Of a stretch of 64,000 nucleotides of DNA, positions 1 to 12,582 are shown piece by piece (position 1 is the stretch's first letter; each line of letters starts with the position of its first letter). The DNA comes from Amphiduros pacificus (Eukaryota > Annelida > Polychaeta > Phyllodocida > Hesionidae): the NCBI GenBank assembly GCA_949316495.1, contig OX439000.1, forward strand, positions 71,926,570-71,990,569, read 5' to 3'. A model generated the notes under the pieces. That model was given only the letters and a program-made list of their open reading frames with translations. It had not been told where the DNA came from and did no database searches. A program made the position numbers and the translations under genes.

Positions 1-329
1 ATTAAAATATGTATTTAAATAAGAATAAAAATATGAGAATATTCTGAAATCTAACTTGCCATGTGTTATTAATGGTTACCATGACAATATATGGTCTCAA
101 TATGATCTCAATTTGTTTAAAGGAAGCTAATAAGAATATGGTGTTAAATGACAGAAGAAAATGTGTCACGATCTATGCATTTATATCACGCACAGACAAC
201 TTCATATTTTTTAAAATGTCATATTTTGAAAAATGGTTAAATCTGGCCATATAAATGTCACCTTATGTTATGTTGTGGATTCCAGATCTATTCAAAGTTT
301 GGGAATTTTAGTATATGAAACATATTTCT
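1..329. other. AT-rich non-coding flank left of the satellite
   Basis: I see no gene here. The only open frame (63-254, +) is short, AT-driven in composition and has no recognisable domain. From about 330 onward degenerate copies of the neighbouring satellite phrase 'ccctgccacttct' begin. Confidence 0.5.
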
Positions 330-3300
330 CTGCTACTTTCCCTGCCACTTCTATGGAGAAAGGTTTCCCTGCTACTTCTCATTATATTCATTGCCACTAG
401 TCACCATTTCCCTGCCATTTCGATGGCGAAAGGTATATTTCTCTTTCATATGCTATAAAAATGATTTGGTCAAAATGTCAACAGTGATACTTGTAACTCC
501 AAAATAAGCATCATTTTGAGATTGTCTCCCTAATTTCCCAAACCTTCTTTGCCACTTTTCACAATACTTCTTTGCCACTTCCCACCATTTTCCCTGCCAC
601 TTCCCACCATTTTCCTGCAACATCCCACCATTTTCCCTGCTACTTCTCACCATCTTCCCTGCCACTTCCCACCATTTTCCTGCAACATCCCACCATTTTC
701 CCTACCACTTCTCACCATTTTTCTCCCTGCCATTTTTCACCATTTTCCCTGCCACTTCTCACCATTTTCCCTGCTACTTTTATTTTCCCTGTCACTTCTA
801 ACCATTTTCCCTGCCACTTCTTACAATTCTCCCTGCTACTTCTCATTATATTCCCTGCTACTTCCCACCATTTTCCCTGCTACTTCCCACCATTTTCCCT
901 GCCACTTCTCACCATTTTCCCTGCCACTTCTCACCATTTTCCTTGCCACTTCTCACCATTTCCCTGCCACTTCTCACCATTTTCCCTGCTACTTCTCACC
1001 ATTTTCCCTGCCACTTCTCACCATTTTCCCTGCCACTTCTCACCATTTCCCTGCCACTTCTCACCATTTCCCTGCCACTTCTCACCATTTTCCCTGCCAC
1101 TTCTCACCATTTTCCCTGCTACTTTTATTTTCCCTGTCACTTCTAACCATTTTCCCTGCCACTTCTTACAATTCTCCCTGCTACTTCTCATTATATTCCC
1201 TGCTACTTCCCACCATTTTCCCTGCTACTTCCCACCATTTTCCCTGCCACTTCTCACCATTTTCCCTGCCACTTCTCACCATTTCCCTGCCACTTCTCAC
1301 CATTTCCCTGCCACTTCTCACCATTTCCCTGCCACTTCTCACCATTTCCCTGCCACTTCTCACCATTTCCCTGCCACTTCTCATTATATTCCCTGCCACT
1401 TCTCATTATATTCCCTGCCACTTCTCATTATATTCCCTGCCATTTCTCATTATATTCCCTGTCATGTCTCATTATATTCCCTGTCATGTCTCATTATATT
1501 CCCTGCCACTTCTCATTATATTCCCTGCCATTTCTCATTATATTCCCTGTCATGTCTCATTATATTCCCTGTCATGTCTCATTATATTCCCTGCCACTTC
1601 TCATTATATTCCCTAGCACTTCTCATTATATTCCCTGCCATTTCTCATTATATTCCCTGTCATGTCTCATTATATTCCCTGTCATGTCTCATTATATTCC
1701 CTGCTACTTCCCACCATTTTCCCTGCTACTTCCCACCATTTTCCCTGCCACTTCTCACCATTTTCTCTGCCACTTCCCACTATTTACCCTGCCACTTCTC
1801 ACCATTTCCCTGCTACTTCCCACCATTTTCCCTGCCACTTCTCACCATTTTCCCTGCCACTTCTCACCATTTCCCTGCCACTTCTCACCATTTCCCTGCC
1901 ACTTCTCACCATTTCCCTGCCACTTCTCACCATTTCCCCGCCCTTTCTCATTATATTCCCTGCCACTTCTCATTATATTCCCTGCCACTTCTCATTATAT
2001 TCCCTGCCACTTCTCATTATATTCCCTGCCACTTCTCACCATTTCCCTGCCACTTCTCACCATTTTCCCTGCCACTTCTCACCATTTCCCTGCCACTTCT
2101 CACCATTTCCCCGCCCTTTCTCATTATATTCCCTGCCACTTCTCATTATATTCCCTGCCACTTCTCATTATATTCCCTGCCATTTCTCATTATATTCCCT
2201 GTCATGTCTCATTATATTCCCTGCCACTTCTCATTATATTCCCTGCCACTTCTCACCATTTTCCCTGCCACTTCTCATTATATTCCCTGCCACTTCTCAT
2301 TATATTCCCTGCCACTTCTCATTATATTCCCTGCCATTTCTCATTATATTCCCTGCCCATTCTAACCATTTTCCCTGCAACTTCTCACCATTTTCCCTGC
2401 AACTTCTCATTATATTCCCTGCCACTTCTCATTATATTCCCTGCCATTTCTCATTATATTCCCTGCCACTTCTCATTATATTCCCTGCCATTTCTCATTA
2501 TAATCCCTGCCATTTCTCATTATATTCCCTGCCATTTCTCATTATATTCCCTGCCACTTCTCATTATATTCCCTGCCATTTCTCATTATAATCCCTGCCA
2601 TTTCTTATTATATATCCTGCCACTTCTCACTATTTTCCCTGCCACTTCTCATTATATTCCCTGCCACTTCTCATTATATTCCCTGCCATTTCTCATTATA
2701 TTCCCTGCCACTTCTCATTATATTCCCTGCCATTTCTCATTATATTCCCTGCCACTTTTCATTATATTCCCTGCCACTTCTCATTGTATTCCCTGCCATT
2801 TCTCATTATATTCCCTGCCATTTCTCATTATATTCCCTGCCACTTCTCATTATATTCCCTGTCACTTCTCACCATTTTCCCTGCCACTTCTCACCATTTT
2901 CCCTGCCATTTCTCATTATATTCCCTGCCACTTCTCATTATATTCCCTGCCACTTCTCATTATATTCCCTGCCATTTCTCATTATATTCCCTGCCACTTC
3001 TCATTATATTCCCTGCCATTTCTCATTATAATCCCTGCCATTTCTCATTATATATCCTGCCACTTCTCATTATATTCCCTGCCATTTCTTATTATATTCT
3101 CTGCCACTTCTCATTATATTCCCTGCCATTTCTCATTATATTCCCTGCCATTTCTCATTATATTCCCTGCCACTTCTCACCATTTTCCCTGCCACTTCTC
3201 ATTATATTCCCTGCCACTTCTTATTATATTCCCTGCCATTTCTCATTATATTCCCTGCCACTTCTCATTATATTCCCTGCCATTTCTCATTATATTCCCT

Positions 3301-5775
3301 GCTACTTTTCATTATATTCCCTGCCACTTCTCATTATATTCCCTGCCACTTCTCATTGTATTCCCTGCCATTTCTCATTATATTCCCTGCCATTTCTCAT
3401 TATATTCCCTGCCACTTCTCATTATATTCCCTGTCACTTCTCACCATTTTGCCTGCCACTTCTCACCATTTTCCCTGTCACTTCTCATTATATTCCCTGC
3501 CACTTCTCATTATATTCCCTGCCATTTCTCATTATATTCCCTGTCATGTCTCATTATATTCCCTGTCATGTCTCATTATATTCCCTGCTACTTCCCACCA
3601 TTTTCCCTGCTACTTCCCACCATTTTCCCTGCCACTTCTCACCATTTTCCCTGCCACTTCTCACCATTTTCCCTGCCACTTCTCACCATTTCCCTGCCAC
3701 TTCTCACCATTTCCCCGCCCTTTCTCATTATATTCCCTGCCACTTCTCATTATATTCCCTGCCACTTCTCATTATATTCCCTGCCATTTCTCATTATATT
3801 CCCTGTCATGTCTCATTATATTCCCTGCCACTTCTCATTATATTCCCTGCCACTTCTCACCATTTTCCCTGCCACTTCTCATTATATTCCCTGCCACTTC
3901 TCATTATATTCCCTGCCACTTCTCATTATATTCCCTGCCATTTCTCATTATATTACCTGCCCATTCTAACCATTTTCCCTGCAACTTCTCACCATTTTCC
4001 CTGCAACTTCTCATTATATTCCCTGCCACTTCTCATTATATTCCCTGCCACTTCTCATTATATTCCCTGCCACTTCTCATTATATTCCCTGCCATTTCTC
4101 ATTATAATCCCTGCCATTTCTCATTATATTCCCTGCCATTTCTCATTATATTCCCTGCCACTTCTCATTATATTCCCTGCCATTTCTCATTATAATCCCT
4201 GCCATTTCTTATTATATATCCTGCCACTTCTCACTATTTTCCCTGCCACTTCTCATTATATTCCCTGCCACTTCTCATTATATTCCCTGCCATTTCTCAT
4301 TATATTCCCTGCCACTTCTCATTATATTCCCTGCCATTTCTCATTATATTCCCTGCCACTTTTCATTATATTCCCTGCCACTTCTCATTGTATTCCCTGC
4401 CATTTCTCATTATATTCCCTGCCATTTCTCATTATATTCCCTGCCACTTCTCATTATATTCCCTGTCACTTCTCACCATTTTCCCTGCCACTTCTCACCA
4501 TTTTCCCTGCCACTTCTCATTATATTCCCTGCCACTTCTCATTATATTCCCTGCCACTTCTCATTATATTCCCTGCCATTTCTCATTATATTCCCTGCCA
4601 CTTCTCATTATATTCCCTGCCATTTCTCATTATAATCCCTGCCATTTCTCATTATATATCCTGCCACTTCTCATTATATTCCCTGCCATTTCTTATTATA
4701 TTCTCTGCCACTTCTCATTATATTCCCTGCCATTTCTCATTATATTCCCTGCCATTTCTCATTATATTCCCTGCCACTTCTCACCATTTTCCCTGCCACT
4801 TCTCATTATATTCCCTGCCACTTCTTATTATATTCCCTGCCATTTCTCATTATATTCCCTGCCACTTCTCATTATATTCCCTGCCATTTCTCATTATATT
4901 CCCTGCTACTTTTCATTATATTCCCTGCCACTTCTCATTATATTCCCTGCCACTTCTCATTGTATTCCCTGCCATTTCTCATTATATTCCCTGCCATTTC
5001 TCATTATATTCCCTGCCACTTCTCATTATATTCCCTGTCACTTCTCACCATTTTGCCTGCCACTTCTCACCATTTTCCCTGTCACTTCTCATTATATTCC
5101 CTGCCACTTCTCATTATATTCCCTGCCACTTCTCATTATATTCCCTGCCATTTCTCATTATATTCCCTGCCACTTCTCATTATATTCCCTACCATTTCTC
5201 ATTATATTCCCTGCCACTTCTCATTATATTCCCTGCCACTTGTCACCATTTTCCCTGCCACTTCTCACCATTTTCCCTGCCACTTCTCATTATATTCCCT
5301 GCCATTTCTCATTATATTCCCTGCCACTTCTCATTATATTCCCTGCCATATCTCATTATATTCCCTGCCACTTCTCATTATATTCCCTGCCACTTCTCAT
5401 TATATTCCCTGCCATTTCTCATTATATTCCCTGCCACTTCTCATTATATTCCCTGCCATTTCTCATTATATTCCCTGCCACTTCTCATTAGATTCCCTGC
5501 CACTTCTCATTATATTCCCTGCCATTTCTCATTATATTCCCTGCCATTTCTCATTATATTCCCTGCCACTTCTCATTATATTCCCTGCCACTTCTCACCA
5601 TTTTCCCTGCCACTTCTCACCATTTTCCCTGCCACTTCTTATTATATTCCCTGCCATTTTTCATTATATTCCCTGCTACTTCCCACCATTTCCCCTGTCG
5701 CTTCTCAACATTTCCCTGCTACTCCTCATTATATTCCCTGCCACTTCATAACTCTTTGCCACTACTAAGCACTGC
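330..5775. repeat. 22-bp pyrimidine-rich satellite with higher-order repeats
   Basis: About 5.4 kb of head-to-tail units, mostly 22 bp with some 21 bp. The core is 'ccctgccacttctcattat' or 'ccctgccacttctcaccat'; common variants are 'gccattt', 'gctactt' and 'gtcatgt'. Units degenerate toward the left (330-545) and right (5690-5775) edges. Rare landmark variants recur exactly 1604 bp apart: 'cattgtatt' at 2782/4386 and 3354/4958, 'cccattctaacc' at about 2351/3955, 'gcctgcc' at 3451/5055, 'ccccgccc' at 2109/3713. This shows a tandem duplication of a block of about 1.6 kb. A smaller duplication of 345 bp involves 771/1116. Because 22 is not a multiple of three, three units read as one 22-residue period and long + strand frames stay open; these are not genes. 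Confidence 0.95.
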
Positions 5776-6118
5776 TCGCTACCATTAATCACTCTCGTCC
5801 TCGTGACTATTGTTAACTGCCACAATGGAGTAAGTCTCACAGACCAAGACAAGACATCACATAATTGCAGGTGAGATTTATTGTTGATTTTCCTTTCGAT
5901 GACATTATCTCATAATTTCATAATCATAGTATTACTTCAGCACAGCGACTATTCAGTGACTTAGTCCCTATGAGCGCGGCCTGCGTATGCAATGCCTTGT
6001 TCAGGCCTGATGGCGGCCTTCGTGGCATCCTATATAATGCAAGTTATACTCACACACTGGCCACTACCATCATCACATCACAGGTGAGCACATTTTCCTC
6101 AACTCCTCATGTCATTAT

Positions 6119-6405
6119 CTCGGGACATATAAGCAGTTCAATGACAAATGTACATTCAAGTAATTATCATATAATTTGGGTAATAGCTATCGATATGTCA
6201 GAACTCTATTGGTCTTTTAAGTAGGGTTATGTTTAAATTTTATGTATTTTGAATACACAGCCGTCTCAGGACGTATAAGCAGTTCAATGTTAACTGCCCA
6301 CTAGTAATTATCATTGAATTAGTGTCATAGCTATCAATTAACTATATTGGTCTTTTAAGTAGGGTTATGTGTATATTTTATGTATATTGAATACCAAGCC
6401 GTATT
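6119..6405. repeat. Two-copy tandem duplication, 146-bp period
   Basis: The phrases 'ataagcagttcaatg' and 'attggtcttttaagtaggg' occur in both halves (6119-6264 and 6265-6405) at a 146-bp offset. The copies have diverged by scattered substitutions and small indels. Confidence 0.8.
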
Positions 6406-7132
6406 AAGCACTTTGGGAATGATGCATATTGCCATAATTTTCGCGTTATTCTTCACGATGTGTTTCATTGAAGGTTCATTCAATGAAAACAATTAATTTC
6501 ATTTGTGTTCATAATTATGTTCAGAGATGATTTGCTCAAGAGTTTTTAAAAAGATATTTCTTCTGCATGTAAATCAACTTAACAATCCTTTTTGAAAACA
6601 GTTTTCAAAACTTTTTGTCAATTGAATACAGACATTAAGACTATTTCATAAGGTTTACATTGACCTGCGATCTTTCACTGCTATTCTTTGGTTTTTGCTT
6701 TGTTTTTTTTCTCTCCGTATATTTTCACATATTTTGTACAAATATGGATCCTTCCTAAACTGATTTTGTTTACATATAGGCCGATTGCCGATCTCCATGT
6801 TGTTTTTTCCCATTGAAAAGCACCGGAACCAGAACTGTACCGGAACCAGAACTATACAACTCCACTATATTTAATCACTGGTCGGAGAGATTGGCAGGGG
6901 CCCTATAGAATATTAAGCACCCAGTCATGATGTGCATTTTTTACATCCGGTATTACTCTGTGAACGGTGAAGCATTGAGTGATTAGTAGACTAATAGGAG
7001 AGGGCGAACTGATGTCACTTCCGGTTGACAACACGGGGACCACCTTGGATACGTTGAAAACAAATGAGTGCACACTTACACCAGCATATGAAATCTTTAC
7101 AACTATAATTAACATCTTACTATATCATTAGC

Positions 7133-7345
7133 AATTACGGCAGTCATTTTCAGTGGCAGAACGAAACATAATCTTCCTATAACATAATATATAACTGTCT
7201 TCCTTTTGTTCTCATGATTCCAGACATATTTCAATCATTTCTCCAAGATCTTCAAAACAGTATATCGTTCGCAAATTCGGCAGTCATTTTCAGAGCCAAA
7301 ACGTAGTAAAATCTACAAGATGATAAATCTATAACTGTCTTCCTT
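7133..7345. repeat. Diverged direct duplication
   Basis: 'cggcagtcattttcag' and 'ataactgtcttcctt' both occur at about 7138-7205 and again at about 7276-7345, with weaker similarity between them. It is an old duplication of about 70 bp. Confidence 0.65.
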
Positions 7346-7404
7346 CAGTAATATCTTACTTATGGGGAAAATATCTTACTTATATGAAAGATATCTTATG
7401 CGTG

Positions 7405-7595
7405 TGAAAGCATTTCTTTCAAAAAGGGGAAGACATGACTCGAAGGCTGCATGGAATCCCCCTTAATTAAAGGCTGAGATGTGGAAAGAGTGACATAAAA
7501 CCCTTTGATTACTGGTTTGGCCTTAAATCACAAGGACTTTGAATGACAAAACTGTGAATGCTGATAATTGGTATCAGTGAAATTTATGATTTGAC
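7405..7595 (-). mobile_element. Relic of the TACCGT/ACGGTA TIR element
   Basis: 'gtgtgaaagcatttct', '.caaaaaggg.aagaca.' and 'acaaaactgtgaa.gctgat' appear in the same order as in the intact-looking element at 38765-40621 (there at about 40020-40110) and in the copy at 49490-50069. No terminal repeats remain here, so this is a decayed internal fragment. The strand is stated only relative to those copies and is uncertain. Confidence 0.55.
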
Positions 7596-8598
7596 CCTCT
7601 TTGATGAAATTTGGGTTTTTCACACCACTGAATGGGAAGATATCAAAGGCTGATGGATTCCACCTTAAAAGCTGGGCTGTATAGAATTGATTTTTTTTTT
7701 CAAACATATATAATATAAATAATTATGATTTGGTATAGAAAACAAAATGAAATCTTTATATTGGGGTTCTATTTATAAGCGATATACACGTCAGAACATA
7801 TGAAACTAAATTGTCAATGTCTGCCAAATCTTCTTGGACGTTTATAATCATAACTTCATAAATATTCATCCGTTTTTAATAATTTTACCACCAAAAGAAA
7901 GCCAAGAAAAGGCACTATCACCATGAGAAGTCCTCCAATTTATTCTCTAAATAGTGAAAAAAATTGGCCGAAAATGTGTTGTTCCGATTTTGTCAATTTG
8001 TCCACATATATAATTGAATTATATTTTTCAAACGTAGAAAGTATAAAGAATATGCCTGGGTGTGAAAGCCCCGTATGTGTGAAAGTGCCCTTATGACCGC
8101 CCCCTCCTATGGGTTGTGAATCGTTTTGTTGGTGTTGTTTTTTTCTTTCTCTAGTGTCAATACGGTTTGAACAATTGTTGACTGAGTCTGTCTCGGGCCC
8201 AACGAACGCAGTGTGAAATGGTGTTACAGACTTTTCTGTACCAGACTTTTCTATTCAAAACTATTCATGTTAAAAGATGAGCTGTTTTAATTAGAATACT
8301 GTCATTCTTTGTGTAGGGTGTATATAGTCTGCAAGTGTGTAGAGTATATATAATAAGTGATTGTCTGACTTAAATGCACTCGGCGATCGCCCGGTTTTCA
8401 GTGGCCGGCCGGTGTAAGGAATACCCGGTATGTGATCCGTGGAGGAGGCTTTTTTTACCAATCGCCTAGTTCATGGTTGTAAACTCTGTCTGGAAGCAGT
8501 GCGTAATCATCTGGCTTGTTAGGTATATTTTGTGATCTCCGAGATGTACTGTTCATTGTGTACATATTCAGTTATCACCTATAGTTTGCGGTGAATAC

Positions 8599-9710
8599 CT
8601 GGCATGTTGGGTATATTCTGGGGTCTCCAGGTGTGTGGGGTATACACTATGACTGTCTGGCATGTTGGGTATATACTTAGATCTCCAGGTGTGTGGGGTA
8701 TACACTATGACTGTCTGGCATGTTGGGTATATACTTAGATCTCCAGGTGTGTGGGGTATACACTATGACTGTCTGGCATGTTGGGTATATACTTAGATCT
8801 CCAAGTGTGTGGGGTATACACTATGACTGTCTGGCATGTTGGGTATATACTTAGATCTCCAAGTGTGTGGGGTATACACTATGACTGTCTGGCATGTTGG
8901 GTATATACTTAGATCTCCAAGTGTGTGGGGTATACACTATGACTGTCTGGCATGTTGGGTATATACTTAGATCTCCAAGTGTGTGGGGTATACACTATGA
9001 CTGTCTGGCATGTTGGGTATATACTTAGATCTCCAGGTGTGTGGGGTATACACTGTGACTGTCTGGCATGTTGGGTATATACTTAGATCTCCAAGTGTGT
9101 GGGGTATACACTATGACTGTCTGGCATGTTGGGTATATACTTAGATCTCCAAGTGTGTGGGGTATACACTATGACTGTCTGGCATGTTGGGTATATACTT
9201 AGATCTCCAAGTGTGTGGGGTATACACTATGACTGTCTGGCATGTTGGGTATATACTTAGATCTCCAAGTGTGTGGGGTATACACTATGACTGTCTGGCA
9301 TGTTGGGTATATACTTAGATCTCCAAGTGTGTGGGGTATACACTATGACTGTCTGGCATGTTGGGTATATACTTAGATCTCCAGGTGTGTGGGGTATACA
9401 CTGTGACTGTCTGGCATGTTGGGTATATACTTAGATCTCCAAGTGTGTGGGGTATACACTATGACTGTTTGGCATGTTGGGTATATACTTAGATCTCCAA
9501 GTGTGTGGGGTAAACACTATGACTGTCTGGCATGTTGGATATATACTTAGATCTCCAGGTGTGTGAGGTATACACTGTGACTGCCTGGCATGTTGGGTAT
9601 ATTCTGAGGTCTCCAGGTGTGTTGAGTATACACTGTGACTGCCTGTCATGTTGGGTATATTCTGAGGTATCCAGGTGTGTGGAGTATACATTGTGACTGC
9701 CTGGCAAGTG
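8599..9710. repeat. 58-bp minisatellite, 19 units in exact register
   Basis: The unit starts 'ctggcatgttgggtatatac' and continues through 'ttagatctccaagtgtgtgg' and 'ggtatacactatgactgt'. 'ctggca' begins at 8599 and again at 9701, which is exactly 19 x 58 bp, so there are no net indels. Central units are nearly identical; the outer units at both ends are more diverged, the usual sign of homogenisation from the centre. A degenerate unit lies at about 8507-8598. Minus-strand frames reading 'MPDSHSVYPTHLEI'-like peptides are shadows of the repeat. Confidence 0.95.
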
Positions 9711-9825
9711 TGTTAAAATGTGAAATGTGAAATGGTGTTTTTACGACCCTGTCAGCAACTATGGCCATATCAGGTCGACTTTCGAGCCGTTTAACCAGTG
9801 TGAAAGCCTTTTAACCAGTGTGTAA

Positions 9826-9943
9826 CACGGCCGGCAGTGGGAGTCGAACCCACCACCTCCCGTCCTCCACTTATATAACCATTAAAGGCACAGAACCTAT
9901 ACTCTACCAACTACATGCTAATGGGGCCGGTCTGGCAAGTGTG
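9826..9943 (-). mobile_element. tRNA-derived SINE head or tRNA pseudogene
   Basis: On the minus strand an A-box-like stretch 'TTAGCATGTAGTTGGTAGAG' is followed by a good B box 'GGTTCGACTCC'. The B box sits inside a perfect 5-bp T-arm (GTGGG/CCCAC), and GC-rich ends (CCGGC/GCCGG) can pair as an acceptor stem. The A-to-B spacing is longer than in a normal tRNA and no clean anticodon arm folds. I therefore call it a SINE head or tRNA-derived pseudogene, not a functional tRNA. Confidence 0.6.
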
Positions 9944-9949
9944 TATGAA

Positions 9950-12540
9950 GTGTACATCTAGTACATGGATAAACTAGGGATGATACATGAGGGCTTTCCA
10001 TCATATTTGGGTCCGGGTATACTATCCTGTCGCAATAATTCAATAACAAAAATAATGTAAGAGTCAAATGAGTGGGAGGAAGGTCTGAAACTCTAAACTC
10101 AAATATTCTTTACTATAATGCAGGGTTGCATGACCTCTGCCTCTATCAGCAAAGTTAAGCAGACCACATCTGACATAAGACCAAGAGCTTGCTATCCTAC
10201 CAGGGAATCAAATATCAAAAAAATAATTATGTATTTTAGCATAATGATGCAATACCCCCACGCTATAAATGTAATGATAATATAATATTATTTTAGTGCA
10301 TCTTTTACGTAGGCATCTGATAGGAATGCTAGTGATATTAAATTGTCTAAACCAATTATCTACAACTTAATTGAGACATGTCAATATTAGGTTTCATCAC
10401 GAGCATTAGATCATGGCAGATGATGTGATAGAATTATTTATAAATATATATTTTATATATAATGGATATTATTCATTACTTTCAGGTATCAAGGATAAGC
10501 TTGCTATTTAAACTGACCAATATTCTTGTGGGATAAACTTTCACGTGCTATCTAAAGCCTCCAGATGTGACCACTGTGGGCGGAACTTCACCGCGGATGT
10601 AATGCAAATAACAAACTTGATACCAATTGCAATGAATAAAAAAACACAATGCGCAACTAACTAGACGCCCACCGCCACGGTTATCTTGACCAATCTCGCC
10701 ATATAACCAGATATTTCTCTTCCGTTATATTCTATCAATGGCCGGGTGAGATTCCTAGTATCCTGGGACGAACGAGAAGTTGTTTGACCACTTGGCAATT
10801 CTGACGCATATTTGCAGATGTCATTCTTGACGTGCGTCATTGGCACGCGGGGTGTCCGTAAAGAAAACAAATGCCACTGTTCGGGAGACCAAGGGTCCTG
10901 GCAATGCCAATATGCGCGTGTGTTCTCTGCTCCATTTCTAACCAGCACAACAAGAAAATGTCACGATGAAGCTTGCTTTTGTTCCGCCATATCCTGCAAC
11001 ATTTAATTAAGATCCTTTGAGAAATACATGAAGATATCTGTATTGCTCACCCACACTCTTCTTTTGAAGTGTTACATTTCTATTGCATTTTCTTCTTGAT
11101 AGTTATTTGCGCACTTCATCAAGAGCTCCGGGTAGTTCAGTTAATGACATTGAATATATATATATATCATTCATCAGAGCAGATTGTTTCATAAATGGGG
11201 TTTAAATTTGATAAATAATTAGACAAAATTGACAGCACCAGACGTCGCATTAATTCAGAAATACATGAACCCATTTACTCAAAATTAAATATCATATCAG
11301 AGCAGAGATGATTTTGAAGGACGCATTTTATATGGGTGAAATCATCATTGTTCTGTTTCGTGTTTCATTGTTCTGTTTCGTGTTGCACTAATGCCTTGAG
11401 GATGCAGGTCGTTGGAGAGTTAGTTAGGATTTATGCTTATTAGCACTAGGTCCTCTGTGATGATCCAAAGGTCGATTTCCGGCGGTTCCGGGATTGCACT
11501 CGGGTTACAATTTATCATATATGAATTGAGGCCGATACCTTTAGGGTTAACCCATTGTCAATTCAAATCTGTGACGGGTGGGTTGTCATGCCAAGGACCT
11601 GCGACTGTATCTGTTGCAATCAAGTAGATTATGACATAACTGAAATGGTACGGCTGAAATGAAAATAATGAGTGAAATAATGTTGAGAGTGACACACATG
11701 CTTGGAGCAGAACATATCTCCTAACGGTTATTCTCATGTTTGGGATATTGTATACTACGTCCATCAATAGAAATGACAGACATAGGCATATAACCTTATT
11801 ACTGTGTGGGACACATCCACAAATGATACATGACTGAATGTGGACCTTTGTGGGCTATTTTTATAAAATATTGCTGGTGACCTTGAAGTGACCTTTGAAC
11901 GACTTTGAAAATGAAACTCCTAGTTCTGTGGATTTTACTATAAATTCTAATATTCAATCATCATTCTGCATCTTTCAAAAACGAGCTCATAGAGTCTTTA
12001 TTCATCAAAATCCGTTCAGAATTAACAATATTAGAGCAATTTTAATTTTGGACCAATCTGCAAAGGAAATTAGAGGACAATTTGATATGCTGAGCTATTT
12101 TGAAATAATATCTAGAATAACAACTTATTGTTGGTTAAATTATGAAAGTAGATATTATACCGTATGAAAATAAAATGATATAAGTTTATTTTCAGAAAAT
12201 AGCCCCCAATAAGCTGCTTTAATCATAATGGTACATAAAAAAATATCAAAGTATGTGAAAATGTGCTAAAGTTGCAATAGAAAACATCAGGTGACAAGAA
12301 ATGTACTGAAGAGACAAATGGATTACCTCATTGAAAAGCTGATTTCTTTCTGCAAATTATCATACATTTTATTTTTTTCTTCAATAAAAAGAAGGTGCTA
12401 AATTTAGTTCTTGAATATGTATATAAATTGGAGAATGTGTTCTATTTTTGGCACCATTTATGCTGGGTGAAAGTGACATGTACCCACTTCAATAGGAAGT
12501 TTTGTACTACCCATTTCATTTCAATGTCTCCCATTTCTAA
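9950..12540. other. Intergenic region upstream of the PAN-domain gene
   Basis: No gene is recognised. A locally more GC-rich patch at 10557-11006 carries overlapping frames on both strands (10661-10948 minus, 95 codons; 10812-11006 plus, 64 codons) with mixed, protein-like composition. I recognise no family and see no splice-site support. An 18-20 bp doublet 'tcattgttctgtttcgtgtt' lies at about 11345-11385. No TATA box could be assigned with confidence to the downstream gene. Confidence 0.4.
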
Positions 12541-12582
12541 TGATGAATGACTTGTTCTGTTGCAGATAAGTACCATCCAAGT

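Larger units (their letters stand above)
5776..8506. other. Intergenic, no gene recognised
   Basis: No open frame here looks like a protein family I recognise. The stretch holds small duplications (listed separately), a 17-bp doublet 'ccggaaccagaact' at about 6825-6855, and a diverged relic of the TACCGT transposon at 7405-7595. From about 8507 a degenerate forerunner of the 58-bp minisatellite appears. Confidence 0.5.

Noticed and set aside
549-5768. Very long + strand frames (up to 994 residues of SHYIPCHFSLYSLPLL-type sequence)
   Set aside because: Several frames are open at once over the same DNA, and the peptide simply mirrors three 22-bp units. There is no start context, domain or splice site.
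9431-9707. Minus-strand frames with repeated SVYPTHLE-like peptides
   Set aside because: Shadow of the 58-bp minisatellite. The frame survives only at its diverged right end.
8599-9710. CRISPR-like array
   Set aside because: There are no unique spacers; the whole 58-bp period is repeated. The genome is eukaryotic.
9826-9943. Functional tRNA gene
   Set aside because: A good B box and T-arm are present, but the A-to-B distance and the missing anticodon arm do not fit.
10661-10948. 95-codon minus frame in a GC-richer patch
   Set aside because: Composition is protein-like but I recognise no family and see no splice signals. Mentioned only in the intergenic entry.
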